The translations under genes were made by a program, and so were the position numbers. The notes below the pieces were generated by a model. It was not told the origin of the DNA. It did no database searches and saw only the letters and a program-made list of their open reading frames with translations. Of a stretch of 64,000 nt of DNA, positions 9,305 through 17,870 are shown piece by piece; the stretch's first letter is position 1, and every line of letters begins with the position of its first letter. Source of the stretch: Flammeovirga kamogawensis (GTDB taxonomy: Bacteria; Bacteroidota; Bacteroidia; Cytophagales; Flammeovirgaceae); assembly GCF_018736065.1 (NCBI RefSeq), contig NZ_CP076128.1, positions 868,001-932,000 on the forward strand, in the 5' to 3' direction.

Positions 9305-10054
9305 GTGAACAAACGTTGGAGCAAAGAGGTAAAAGGATTACTTCAAAAGAAAAAAAGAAAAGAATCTAACCGTTTTATTGTTGAAGGACAAAAAAACATA
9401 CAGGAGTTAATCAATTCTAATTTAGAAATTGACGCACTTTTTTACACTGAAAAATTTAAAGAAGTACTTCCTCCTTCTGTTCTGAATAAAATACCTGTTT
9501 CTGATATAACTACTCCTGTACTTTTAAAACAGAATGGCTCACTTCAAACCAACGATAGCGGTTTAGCAATTGCAAAAATGCCTTCTTATTCTCTACCATC
9601 TATTGAGACCATTTCTAATTTTTCTTTAGCACTTGACGATGTTAGAGACCCAGGCAACCTTGGGACAATTTTAAGAATTGCAGATTGGTATGGTATCAGT
9701 GATATATTCTTATCAAAAAATTGTACAGATGCTTTTGCTCCAAAAGTAATTGCTTCTACTATGGGTGCCTTTACTAGAATTAAATGTCATGTTGTAGACC
9801 TTCCAGAAATTTTATCCAATTACAAAAAGAATGGTGTACAATTAATTGGTGCCGATATGGACGGCGAAGACATTCACAATTTCACTCCAGAAAATAAAAG
9901 TATTATGGTAATGGGGAGTGAATCACATGGTATTAGCCAAGAAATTCATTCTATACTATCTGCTAAAATTACGATACCTCGTTACGGTGACTCAGAATCT
10001 TTAAATGTAGCTGTAGCCACTGCAATAATTTGCGACAACATCAAACGTGTTTGA
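9305..10054 (+). CDS. SpoU/TrmH-family RNA 2'-O-methyltransferase
   Basis: This is a SAM-dependent ribose methyltransferase of the SPOUT class acting on rRNA or tRNA. The N-terminal substrate-binding region (1-95) has the L30e-like pattern KESNRFIVEGQKNIQEL. The three knot motifs follow: DDVRDPGNLGTILRIAD (111-127, catalytic Arg/Asn region), MGSESHGIS (203-211), and IPRYGDSESLNVAVA (225-238). At 249 residues it is closest to RlmB/TsnR-like enzymes, and the exact target nucleotide is not determinable. It starts with GTG 13 bases after the serine hydrolase, so it is probably the last gene of that operon. Confidence 0.92.
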   Translation: MNKRWSKEVKGLLQKKKRKESNRFIVEGQKNIQELINSNLEIDALFYTEKFKEVLPPSVLNKIPVSDITTPVLLKQNGSLQTNDSGLAIAKMPSYSLPSIETISNFSLALDDVRDPGNLGTILRIADWYGISDIFLSKNCTDAFAPKVIASTMGAFTRIKCHVVDLPEILSNYKKNGVQLIGADMDGEDIHNFTPENKSIMVMGSESHGISQEIHSILSAKITIPRYGDSESLNVAVATAIICDNIKRV

Positions 10055-10135
10055 CATTTATTGTGAAGTTAAAATGAATCATTTCTACTTAAAATAATGT
10101 TTATGTAATTGAGTATCACAAATAATTACATAGAT

Positions 10136-10936
10136 ATGAATATCAAACACTTTATTACGATTACTAATTTTCGTCCTCAAAAGACATCAAATACAATTTT
10201 ATTTGCACCCACTGGTAATAACAATATCGCCACATGGATAAAATATGATGAAAATTTAGAATGGTTAGATAAAGTTATTGCAGCCAATAATGATGTTTGT
10301 ATTTATACTGATGGGTTAACACCTCTAGAACATGTTGCAGAGTTAGTCCTATCAGATGAAATAATTATGGATAAATTTATTTGGAAAGATACGGTAGCTT
10401 ATTCAAAAAATGAGTTACTAAATCTTGTCAATTTAAATGATAGTATCTCATGGCATGATATGGCCTTTGCTGATAGGCTAATATTTGATGATAATTTCCC
10501 TAGCAACTATTATTTTGCGAAAAAAGTCAACCCTTCTGCTCTTTCTTACCCAAAGAATATTAATTCAATTTTAAATAAAAATAAAGACGATATTTATTTT
10601 GAACGAGTAAATAAAGATATCAATTTATTTATAATTCCATTCCAATCAGATAATCTGGACAATATGTTATTCTACATGAATAATTTCTTGATTAATTCTA
10701 AAAACGACATTTTAAAATTCGAAGGGAAATGTATAATTGATGATCACCAAATATCAATTAAAAAAATTGGGAATAAATTAATTCATAATCAAGACTTAAA
10801 AATGAATCATTCTGGTAGTTTTATTTTTGGTGTTACACACCTTAATAAAAATGAAGTCGAGAGTCAGATGAAATTAATTAATCAAGATTTAAGTGATGCT
10901 CAAGCACATATTGAAGATATAATTGCTTTTCTTTAG
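10136..10936 (+). CDS. CobW/COG0523-like protein lacking the GTPase motifs (degenerate homologue)
   Basis: No domain is obvious at first sight, but the order of motifs follows the CobW/YjiA metallochaperone GTPase family. DVCIYTDGLTPLEHVAELVL (residues 53-72) resembles the vviEtSGladP...va motif. ADRLIFDDN (112-120) sits where ADxivlNKxD would be, VNPSA (131-135) matches the LNPxA that follows it, and ILKFEGKCII (192-201) plus SGSFIFGVTHLNKNEVESQM (226-245) resemble the CobW C-terminal domain. The P-loop GxxGxGKT, the CxCC metal motif and NKxD are absent, so GTP hydrolysis is unlikely. The start is the ATG at 10136; a TTG nine codons earlier is less likely. Homology is inferred from motif order, without an alignment search. 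Confidence 0.5.
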   Translation: MNIKHFITITNFRPQKTSNTILFAPTGNNNIATWIKYDENLEWLDKVIAANNDVCIYTDGLTPLEHVAELVLSDEIIMDKFIWKDTVAYSKNELLNLVNLNDSISWHDMAFADRLIFDDNFPSNYYFAKKVNPSALSYPKNINSILNKNKDDIYFERVNKDINLFIIPFQSDNLDNMLFYMNNFLINSKNDILKFEGKCIIDDHQISIKKIGNKLIHNQDLKMNHSGSFIFGVTHLNKNEVESQMKLINQDLSDAQAHIEDIIAFL

Positions 10937-10988
10937 CTAAAACACCCCTATTTTAGTTATTTTTATCTAAGTAGGAAAAGTATTAAAG

Positions 10989-11023
10989 TGTTATTCGTAA
11001 ATTAAACGTTTCAACGAATAACA
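10989..11023. promoter_or_regulatory. 10-bp inverted repeat just before murQ
   Basis: TGTTATTCGT (10989-10998) is the exact reverse complement of ACGAATAACA (11014-11023), with a 15-base spacer, ending three bases before the ATG. It could be an operator or a hairpin that hides the ribosome-binding region; there is no T tract, so it is not a terminator. Confidence 0.5.
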
Positions 11024-11026
11024 AAT

Positions 11027-11833
11027 ATGATTACAGAATCATCATCAAATTATAATGATCTTGAAAAGATGAGTGTAAATGAACTTTTACATAATATCAA
11101 TAAAGAAGATCAATCCGTACCATTAGCAATCCAAAAAGCAATTCCTCAAATCGAAGCATTAGTTAATGCTATTGTTCCAAGAATGAAGAAAGGTGGTAAA
11201 CTATTTTATATAGGCGCTGGTACTAGCGGAAGACTTGGCGTTGTTGACGCTTCAGAATGTCCTCCAACATTTGGCGTTCCTTTCGATTTAGTTGTAGGTA
11301 TTATTGCAGGAGGTGATGGAGCAATAAGAAAAGCCGTAGAACACGCTGAAGATGACAACAAACAAGCTTGGATAGACCTAAAAAATGAGAATATTGGAGA
11401 GAATGATTCTCTAATAGGTATAGCTGCCTCTGGTAGAACACCATATGTTATTGGTGGAATGGAAGAAGCAAACAAAAATAATATCCTTACTGGCTGTATT
11501 GTATGTAATCCTAATAGCAAAATGGCTGAAGTTGCCCAATTTGCAGTAGAACCCATTGTTGGTCCTGAATTTGTAACAGGAAGTACAAGAATGAAAGCAG
11601 GTACAGCTCAAAAATTAGCCTTAAATATGATATCAACTTCCATAATGATCCAGCTTGGAAAAGTTAAAGGGAATAAAATGGTTGATATGCAGCTTACAAA
11701 TCATAAATTAGAAGAAAGAGCTATCCGAATGGTTATGGATGAAATACCTGTGGATAGAGCTATTGCTGAAAGCTTATTAGCTGAACATAAATCTGTTAGA
11801 GGAGCAACAGATGCATATAACAACCGCACTTAA
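11027..11833 (+). CDS. murQ: N-acetylmuramic acid 6-phosphate etherase
   Basis: Cleaves the lactyl ether of MurNAc-6-phosphate to give GlcNAc-6-phosphate and D-lactate in peptidoglycan recycling. It is a SIS-fold protein of 268 residues, slightly shorter than the E. coli enzyme. The signature GAGTSGRLGVVDASECPP spans residues 63-80. Glu77 and Glu108 (AVEHAEDD) correspond in spacing to the two catalytic glutamates of E. coli MurQ (Glu83, Glu114). GPEFVTGSTRMKAGTAQK is also typical. No MurP transporter or MurNAc kinase is adjacent. A 10-bp inverted repeat lies immediately upstream. Confidence 0.95.
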   Translation: MITESSSNYNDLEKMSVNELLHNINKEDQSVPLAIQKAIPQIEALVNAIVPRMKKGGKLFYIGAGTSGRLGVVDASECPPTFGVPFDLVVGIIAGGDGAIRKAVEHAEDDNKQAWIDLKNENIGENDSLIGIAASGRTPYVIGGMEEANKNNILTGCIVCNPNSKMAEVAQFAVEPIVGPEFVTGSTRMKAGTAQKLALNMISTSIMIQLGKVKGNKMVDMQLTNHKLEERAIRMVMDEIPVDRAIAESLLAEHKSVRGATDAYNNRT

Positions 11834-11876
11834 ATTCCTCATTTTAATTATTTTTTTAAATTATAAAGAATTTAAC

Positions 11877-13184
11877 GTGACTTTTGACGATTTTCAATTA
11901 AACGACGATCTTTTAGATGGCATCTACTCTATGAACTTTAGAGAGCCTACTCCTATTCAAGAACAAGCAATACCTGCTATTCTTGATGGAAAAGATCTAA
12001 TTGCTTGTGCGCAAACCGGTACAGGTAAAACTGCAGCATTCCTTCTTCCAATTATGGATCAGATTCATATGTCTGATTATAATGGGAAAGACACACATAC
12101 AATTATTATAGTTCCTACTAGAGAATTAGCTTTACAGATAGATTACCAAATACAAGGATTATCTTATTTTACACCTGTAACATCTATAGCTGTATACGGT
12201 GGAGACTCTAGTACTTTTTCTAACCAAAGAACTGCTTTAAAGCAAGGTGTAGATATTATTGTTGCTACTCCTGGTAAACTACTCTCTCATTTAAATATTG
12301 GTGCAAATGTAGGTAAGGTTAGAAATCTTATTTTAGACGAAGCCGATAGAATGTTAGACATGGGTTTTCATGAAGATATTTTACAAATTGCTTCTCATTT
12401 GCCTAAAGTGAGACAAAATATATTTTTCTCTGCTACTATGCCTCCTAAAATAAGAGTCTTAGCAAAAGAGTTATTACACAACCCTATTGAGATTAATATT
12501 GCCATCTCTAAAACTTCAAAAAATGTAACACAAAAAGCTTTTTTACTGTACGACAACCAAAAAGGTCCTATGGTAGACTTTCTTCTTAGCGAAGAATCTT
12601 ATGAAAGTGTTATCATTTTTACGAGTACGAAGAGTAAAGTTAAAGAGGTTACTGATATTTTACGTAGAAGAGGACTTTCTGCTGAAGGTATTAGCTCTGA
12701 CCTTGATCAAAAAGAAAGAGAAGAAGTATTACTTCGTTTTAAAGGAAAAGTTACAAAGATATTAGTAGGTACTGATATTATCTCAAGAGGTATTGATGTA
12801 GAAACTGTTGAATTGGTAATCAATTTTGATGTTCCTAAAGATCCTGAAGATTATGTTCATCGTATCGGTAGAACAGCACGTGCTTCTAGAAAAGGTGAAG
12901 CTATCACTTTTATCAATGATAATCCAAAGGAACAAATTTCTTTTGCTAAAATTGAAGGATTAATAGGAATGGAAATTGAGAAACCTAACAACCCTCAATT
13001 TTTAGGATTTGGCCCAAGGTATTCTCCAAGATTAAAAAATTCTAATTCTAGAGGCGGAGGAAACAACAGAGGTCCTAAGAAACATTTCAATAATAATAAA
13101 AAATACGGTAATGGTAATTCTCATGGAAATAACCAAAACCGTAATAAATCAAATAATTATAATAAGAACAGAAGACCTGATTAA
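11877..13184 (+). CDS. DEAD-box ATP-dependent RNA helicase (RhlE-like)
   Basis: Unwinds RNA duplexes in ribosome assembly or mRNA decay. From the GTG at 11877 (435 residues), the Q motif EPTPIQEQA is near residue 25, motif I AQTGTGKT at 45-52, Ia PTRELA at 80-85, II DEAD at 154-157, III SAT at 185-187, and VI HRIGRTAR at 328-335. The last 50 residues are a Gly/Asn/Lys-rich, disordered RNA-binding tail. A longer frame starts at 11811 but would overlap murQ and add 22 hydrophobic residues foreign to the family, so GTG is preferred. The 3' end overlaps the convergent GGGP synthase-like gene by 4 bases. Confidence 0.95.
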   Translation: MTFDDFQLNDDLLDGIYSMNFREPTPIQEQAIPAILDGKDLIACAQTGTGKTAAFLLPIMDQIHMSDYNGKDTHTIIIVPTRELALQIDYQIQGLSYFTPVTSIAVYGGDSSTFSNQRTALKQGVDIIVATPGKLLSHLNIGANVGKVRNLILDEADRMLDMGFHEDILQIASHLPKVRQNIFFSATMPPKIRVLAKELLHNPIEINIAISKTSKNVTQKAFLLYDNQKGPMVDFLLSEESYESVIIFTSTKSKVKEVTDILRRRGLSAEGISSDLDQKEREEVLLRFKGKVTKILVGTDIISRGIDVETVELVINFDVPKDPEDYVHRIGRTARASRKGEAITFINDNPKEQISFAKIEGLIGMEIEKPNNPQFLGFGPRYSPRLKNSNSRGGGNNRGPKKHFNNNKKYGNGNSHGNNQNRNKSNNYNKNRRPD

Positions 13185-13918
13185 TAATCTAACTCTTTGG
13201 AGAGTTCTTTTAATAAATTGGGATTGTTTTCAAAGGCAGTCCCAATTACTACAACATCAGCCCCTGCTTTAAATTTATTCTTTATTACTTCAGCATTTCT
13301 TAACCCTCCTCCTACAAATAATAAACCTTCTACAGATTTTCTAACTCCAGTTATCATTTCATCAGAAACAGGAGAATCTGCTCCACTCCCAGCTTCTAAA
13401 TAAAAAGCTCTCATCCCTAATAATTCTCCAGCCATTGCAGTACTCATTGCAATATCATTTTTAGTTGCTGGGATAGGTTGAGTATTACTCATATATTGAA
13501 CTGAAGTTGGTGTTCCACTCTCAATTAAAATATAACCTAAAGGAATTGCTTCAAGATTACTTTCTTTGACCCTATGTGCAGCATGAATTTGTTGTCCAAT
13601 TAAAAACTCAGGATTTCTTCCAGATATTAAAGACATAAATAATATTGCATCTGCATTATCTGTTATTTGCAAAGAATTACCAGGAAAAAGAATTACAGGT
13701 TTTCCAAATTCTTTTAATTGTCCAACTACTTTTTCTAAAAAATTTGTTGAAAGTAGACTTCCACCCACCAAAAAAATATCAGGCAAGTGACTTTTATCTC
13801 CATTTCTTAAAAAAAAATTTACTTCTTTTGTCCACTTATCAGGATCAACAAGTACTGCTAAAGTCTTTTTTTTGGTTTTTTTTCTCTCTAAAAGCCAATT
13901 TTCAGTGTTAAATTGCAT
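13181..13918 (-). CDS. Geranylgeranylglyceryl / heptaprenylglyceryl phosphate synthase family protein (PcrB/GGGPS)
   Basis: This TIM-barrel prenyltransferase joins a polyprenyl diphosphate to sn-glycerol-1-phosphate, making the ether bond known from archaeal lipids. The 245 residues show LAVLVDPDKW near the N-terminus, PDIFLVGGSLL, PVILFPGNSLQITDNADAIL, YILIESGTPTSVQY, YLEAGSGADSPV and FVGGGLRNAEV, the phosphate-binding and Mg-binding signatures of the family. Bacteroidetes are known to carry GGGPS-type members that can use geranylgeranyl diphosphate; chain length cannot be assigned here. No G1P dehydrogenase (AraM/EgsA) or downstream ether-lipid gene is nearby. It is convergent with the helicase. 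Confidence 0.88.
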   Translation of the reverse strand: MQFNTENWLLERKKTKKKTLAVLVDPDKWTKEVNFFLRNGDKSHLPDIFLVGGSLLSTNFLEKVVGQLKEFGKPVILFPGNSLQITDNADAILFMSLISGRNPEFLIGQQIHAAHRVKESNLEAIPLGYILIESGTPTSVQYMSNTQPIPATKNDIAMSTAMAGELLGMRAFYLEAGSGADSPVSDEMITGVRKSVEGLLFVGGGLRNAEVIKNKFKAGADVVVIGTAFENNPNLLKELSKELDY

Positions 13919-14008
13919 TTGTTAATATAAGATGATTTAATAGTACTTGTTCCATTATAAGGAATCTAATAAATTCGCATGTGTTTCAAATATAGAGTTC
14001 ATAAATAA

Positions 14009-14031
14009 ATATCAGTCCAAAAAACTGATAT
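14009..14031. promoter_or_regulatory. Inverted repeat upstream of pyruvate kinase
   Basis: ATATCAGT (14009-14016) and ACTGATAT (14024-14031) form a perfect 8-bp repeat with a 7-base spacer, 45 bases before pyk. It is a possible operator in the divergent pyk / GGGP synthase interval; there is no T tract. Confidence 0.4.
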
Positions 14032-14076
14032 TGCAACTCAATCATTTAAAATTTATATATTCGTTAATTAAGAACT

Positions 14077-15507
14077 ATGAGTATCGCAATCAACAAAACT
14101 AAGATCGTCGCTACAATTGGACCAGCTACAAGAGATAAGCAAAAAGTGCTAGAGCTTATTCATGCAGGTGCAGATGTATTTCGTTTAAACTTCTCGCATG
14201 ATGTTCACTCTGAGCATAAAAAAGTTATCGATTGGGTAAATGAGTATAACTCAAAATTCGGTCACAATACTGCGATCTTACAAGATTTGCAAGGCCCTAA
14301 AATTCGTATCGGCGAAATGGAAGGCGGAGCTGTAGAAATTGTTGAAGGTGAACAAATCATCATCACAAATACTCCAGTTGTTGGTACTAAACATAAAGTA
14401 TCTACTAGCTATACAAATATCGTAAAAGACGTGAAAGCTGGTGACAACATCATGATTGATGATGGTAACTTGTGTGTTCGTGTTGTTGAAGTTAAGGCTA
14501 ATGAAATCATTGCTGAAGTTGTTCACGGTGGTAAATTAAAATCTCGTAAAGGTATGAACTTACCTGATACAGATATTTCTGAAGCTTCTTTAACTGCAAA
14601 AGATAGAAGAGATTTAGAGTTCGGGTTAGAGCAAGGTGTAAACTGGGTAGCTTTATCATTCGTAAGAACTGCTCAAGATATTACTTCAGTAAAAGAAATC
14701 ATCAAGTCTAAAGGTTCTAATGCTCGTATCATCGCTAAGATCGAACGTCCAGAAGCAATCGAAAACTTTGACGAAATCTTAAAAGTTACTGACGCTATTA
14801 TGGTTGCTCGTGGTGACCTAGGTGTTGAGATTTTATTCGAGGATGTACCAATGATCCAAAAAGAAATCATCGCTAAGTGTAACAAAGCTGCTAAGCCAGT
14901 TATCGTTGCTACACAAATGATGGAATCTATGATCACTAACCCTCGCCCTACTCGTGCTGAGGTAAATGATGTAGCAAACGCTGTAACTGATGGTGCTGAT
15001 GCTGTAATGCTATCTGCTGAATCTGCTGCTGGTGACTACCCTGTAGAAACTGTTCAAGCAATGGTTCGTATCATTACTGCTGTTCAACGTCAAAACCAAG
15101 AGATCTACGAAAAAGAATTTGATTTTGATCCTACTAAACCAACATTTGGTGGTAACTTAATCGCTCAAGCTGCAGCAAATATTTCTAACCAATTAGGTGC
15201 TAAAGCAATTGTAGGTTTAACAAACTCTGGTTTTACTGCTTCTCGTATAGCAAGACACAGACCACACGCTAATATCTTTATCTTCTCATCTGATAAAGCT
15301 TTAGCTGCAACTTTAAACTTAGTATGGGGTGTTAGAGCTTTCCATTATGTACCAAAAGAATCTTCTACTGAAACTTTCAAAGAGTTAGAAGCAATCTTAG
15401 TACAAAAAGGATTCATTGCTAAAGGTGATAGCCTTGTAAACATCGCTGCTCTTCCATTGAATAAAGAAGGAAGAACAAACAGTTTAAAAATTGATATCGT
15501 AGGATAA
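14077..15507 (+). CDS. pyk: Pyruvate kinase
   Basis: Last step of glycolysis: PEP + ADP to pyruvate + ATP (EC 2.7.1.40). The 476 residues are full length. Visible are TKIVATIGPAT (8-18), the phosphate-binding RLNFSH (36-41), the B-domain, IAKIERPEAIENFDEI with the active-site lysine, MVARGDLGVE, and ATQMMESMI with PTRAEVNDVANAV for K/Mg binding and effector regions. Codon use has more C-ending codons than neighbours, as expected for a highly expressed gene. It is divergent from the GGGP synthase-like gene and ends in its own terminator. Confidence 0.98.
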   Translation: MSIAINKTKIVATIGPATRDKQKVLELIHAGADVFRLNFSHDVHSEHKKVIDWVNEYNSKFGHNTAILQDLQGPKIRIGEMEGGAVEIVEGEQIIITNTPVVGTKHKVSTSYTNIVKDVKAGDNIMIDDGNLCVRVVEVKANEIIAEVVHGGKLKSRKGMNLPDTDISEASLTAKDRRDLEFGLEQGVNWVALSFVRTAQDITSVKEIIKSKGSNARIIAKIERPEAIENFDEILKVTDAIMVARGDLGVEILFEDVPMIQKEIIAKCNKAAKPVIVATQMMESMITNPRPTRAEVNDVANAVTDGADAVMLSAESAAGDYPVETVQAMVRIITAVQRQNQEIYEKEFDFDPTKPTFGGNLIAQAAANISNQLGAKAIVGLTNSGFTASRIARHRPHANIFIFSSDKALAATLNLVWGVRAFHYVPKESSTETFKELEAILVQKGFIAKGDSLVNIAALPLNKEGRTNSLKIDIVG

Positions 15508-15532
15508 TTTATTTCCTTGATTTAATGATATT

Positions 15533-15573
15533 GAAAGCCTTTTGTGTATTTACATGAAAGGCTTTCATTTTTT
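15533..15573 (+). terminator. Intrinsic terminator after pyk
   Basis: A perfect 10-bp stem, GAAAGCCTTT (15533-15542) with AAAGGCTTTC (15557-15566), is followed by ATTTTTT. Confidence 0.9.
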
Positions 15574-15744
15574 ATAACAAAAGTATTTTTAATATGGCTC
15601 AATAGTTGTGAAACAACGTTAAAAGACACCTTTAATTACAATTCAAACACTAAATACGTTGCAAATTAGCGTTAGGAAATCGTTTTTTGTAATTAGTTAG
15701 GCTTTTGCCATTATGTCGAATTAAAACACATACGACAGACTTAT

Positions 15745-16824
15745 ATGAAACTTCTGGATAAGTATATTCTCACTAAGTTTTTTAAAACATTTATTTTTGT
15801 AGTATTACTATTAAATATCATTGTTTGTGTAATTGACTACACCGAGAAGCAAGACGATTTTTTAAATCACGGATTAAATTTCGGATATGTATTTTCCGAA
15901 TATTATGTAAACCTTTTTATACACTGGGTTAATACATTAAGTCCTTTATCAATTTTTATTGCAGTTGTATTTATGACTGCTAGATTAACATCACATACAG
16001 AAGTTATAGCTGTATTAAGTAATGGAGTAAGTTATCCTAGATTCTTACTACCATATATTGTTGGTGCATCTATTATTGGTGGAATTATTTTTGGTCTTAT
16101 CGGATATGTTGTCCCTTACAGTGCTAAAACTAGAGTCGCTTTTGAGATTAAATACCTTAAAAGCCCCTACTACTTTAATGAAAGAGATATTCACTATAGA
16201 GTAAGTGATTCTACTTATCTATATGTTGAAAGTTATAACAATAGAATTAAAAGAGGATATAGACCTACTTTAGAAACTTTTGATGGAAATAAACTCTTAG
16301 AAAAAATTTCCGCAAATCGTATTCAGTGGGATTCTGCTAAAGAAGAGTGGACTTTTGATAAGTATGAAAAATATACTTTTAATGTTGATGGAACACAAAA
16401 GTTTGCAAAAGGCACCTCACTTACTAAAAAATTAAATTTAGATCCTAAGTATTTCGAAAGTAAGTATAACTTACACGAAACCTTAACTAATACCGAACTT
16501 TCTGATTTTATTCAGCAAGAAAGACAAAGAGGTGTTGGTAACTTAGGTATCTATGAAAATGCTTTATATGAAAGGTATGCTTATCCATTTGCAATCTTAT
16601 TGCTTACAATAATGGGTGTTTGTGTATCTTCTACTAAATCAAGGCATGGATCTGGATTCCAAATAGCAATGGGTTTTGTTCTAGCTTTTATTTACCTACT
16701 CTTTGTAATTATGAGTAGAGCAATTGCTGAAGCCGGAACGTTAAGTCCGTTCTTAGCCGCTTGGATGCCAAATATTGTATTCTTATTTGTAACCATTGGG
16801 TTATATTTTAAAGCACAGAAATAA
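15745..16824 (+). CDS. LptF/LptG (YjgP/YjgQ) family permease
   Basis: This is an inner-membrane component of the lipopolysaccharide export ABC system that extracts LPS for the Lpt bridge. The 359 residues follow the family topology: a transmembrane segment at about 12-33 after the signature KLLDKYILTKFFKTF, two more at about 57-80 and 101-125, a large periplasmic beta-jellyroll region (about 130-270), then three C-terminal segments (about 277-355). LptF and LptG cannot be told apart here, and no second paralogue or LptB is adjacent. A terminator follows 27 bases after the stop. Confidence 0.9.
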   Translation: MKLLDKYILTKFFKTFIFVVLLLNIIVCVIDYTEKQDDFLNHGLNFGYVFSEYYVNLFIHWVNTLSPLSIFIAVVFMTARLTSHTEVIAVLSNGVSYPRFLLPYIVGASIIGGIIFGLIGYVVPYSAKTRVAFEIKYLKSPYYFNERDIHYRVSDSTYLYVESYNNRIKRGYRPTLETFDGNKLLEKISANRIQWDSAKEEWTFDKYEKYTFNVDGTQKFAKGTSLTKKLNLDPKYFESKYNLHETLTNTELSDFIQQERQRGVGNLGIYENALYERYAYPFAILLLTIMGVCVSSTKSRHGSGFQIAMGFVLAFIYLLFVIMSRAIAEAGTLSPFLAAWMPNIVFLFVTIGLYFKAQK

Positions 16825-16851
16825 TAAACAATAAGATTTATTGGCAAAAAG

Positions 16852-16890
16852 AGAGTCTAACTTTTTAAATAAAGTTAGACTCTTTTTTTA
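16852..16890 (+). terminator. Strong intrinsic terminator after the LptF/G gene
   Basis: A perfect 13-bp stem, AGAGTCTAACTTT (16852-16864) with its complement at 16871-16883, has a 6-base loop and a T7 run. The reading frame of the next gene is open through it, which would put a terminator inside a coding region; this argues for the later ATG at 16940. Confidence 0.92.
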
Positions 16891-16898
16891 TACATTTG
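16891..16898 (+). promoter_or_regulatory. Promoter -7 element for the EamA transporter
   Basis: TACATTTG matches TAnnTTTG, directly after the terminator and 41 bases before the ATG at 16940. No -33 TTG is clear. Confidence 0.6.
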
Positions 16899-16939
16899 CA
16901 ATTCAATTATTTACTACCATAATTATTCGCTTCAAACAC

Positions 16940-17848
16940 ATGTTCAACGAGCAAGTTAAACTTCATATAATTGTATTTATATGGGGATTTACGGCCATCT
17001 TAGGTGTCCTTATTGACTTAGATCCGTTTCAATTAGTTTTCTATAGAACGTTGATCGCCGCCATTTCTATGGCAATATTCATGAAGTACAAGAAATGGGA
17101 GTTAAAGATTAATTACAAAGATGCAGCAAAGTTATTACTTACAGGTTCTCTTGTAGCTGCTCATTGGATTTTATTCTTTGCTTCTGCAAAAATTTCTAAA
17201 GTTAGTGTTTGCCTTGCTGGTATTGCTACAACGGCCCTATTCACTTCAATTTTAGAACCGTTACTTAACAAAACTAGTATCAAACCTTATGAGGTTGTAC
17301 TTGGTTTATTTGTAATTTTTGGTTTATATATAATATTTCAATTTGAATTTGATCATGCTTTAGGTTTGGCCCTTTCATTAGGCGCTGCTTTTGTTGGATC
17401 ATTATTTAGCGTTTTAAATGGTAAGTTTGTCAAAAGAATAAGCTCTCCAAAAATAACTTTATACGAAATGATTGGAGGAAGTATCACAGCATTTGTTTGC
17501 CTTCCTTTTCTTTCTTCAACAGATACTTTATTAGTTATCCCATCTACTTTAGATATAATATATCTATTAGTACTATCTGTTATTTGCACCACAATTGCTT
17601 ATGCAGTTTGCGTAGAAATCCAGAAAAACTTAAGTGCATTTCAAGTAAATTTAACCGTTAACCTTGAACCAATTTATGGAATAATCTTAGCACTAATAAT
17701 TTTTGGTGATGAAGAAACAATGACATTTGGTTTCTATATAGGTGCTGGAATAATTTTACTATCTGTTCTTTCTTACCCCTTCCTAAAACAAAATTATTTA
17801 AGAAGATCATCCAATAGAAAGAATCTACAAAAAGAAATGCTAAAATAA
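16940..17848 (+). CDS. EamA/DMT-family inner-membrane transporter
   Basis: The 302-residue protein has about ten hydrophobic helices in two EamA repeats, beginning FNEQVKLHIIVFIWGFTAILG. The first repeat covers about residues 5-130 and contains AAHWILFFASAKISKVSV; the second ends with VNLEPIYGIILALIIFGDEE, the conserved C-terminal half-repeat. Family members export amino acids, nucleobases or other metabolites, and the substrate is unknown. The open frame extends back to a TTG at 16841, but that region holds the preceding gene's terminator and a -7 element, so the ATG is chosen. Confidence 0.88.
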   Translation: MFNEQVKLHIIVFIWGFTAILGVLIDLDPFQLVFYRTLIAAISMAIFMKYKKWELKINYKDAAKLLLTGSLVAAHWILFFASAKISKVSVCLAGIATTALFTSILEPLLNKTSIKPYEVVLGLFVIFGLYIIFQFEFDHALGLALSLGAAFVGSLFSVLNGKFVKRISSPKITLYEMIGGSITAFVCLPFLSSTDTLLVIPSTLDIIYLLVLSVICTTIAYAVCVEIQKNLSAFQVNLTVNLEPIYGIILALIIFGDEETMTFGFYIGAGIILLSVLSYPFLKQNYLRRSSNRKNLQKEMLK

Positions 17849-17870
17849 TTTCTTTAAAAAGAACAAATTT

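Noticed and set aside
11206-11556. 116-residue minus-strand frame within murQ
   Set aside because: Shadow of the conserved MurQ signature region; low-complexity Ser/Pro composition.
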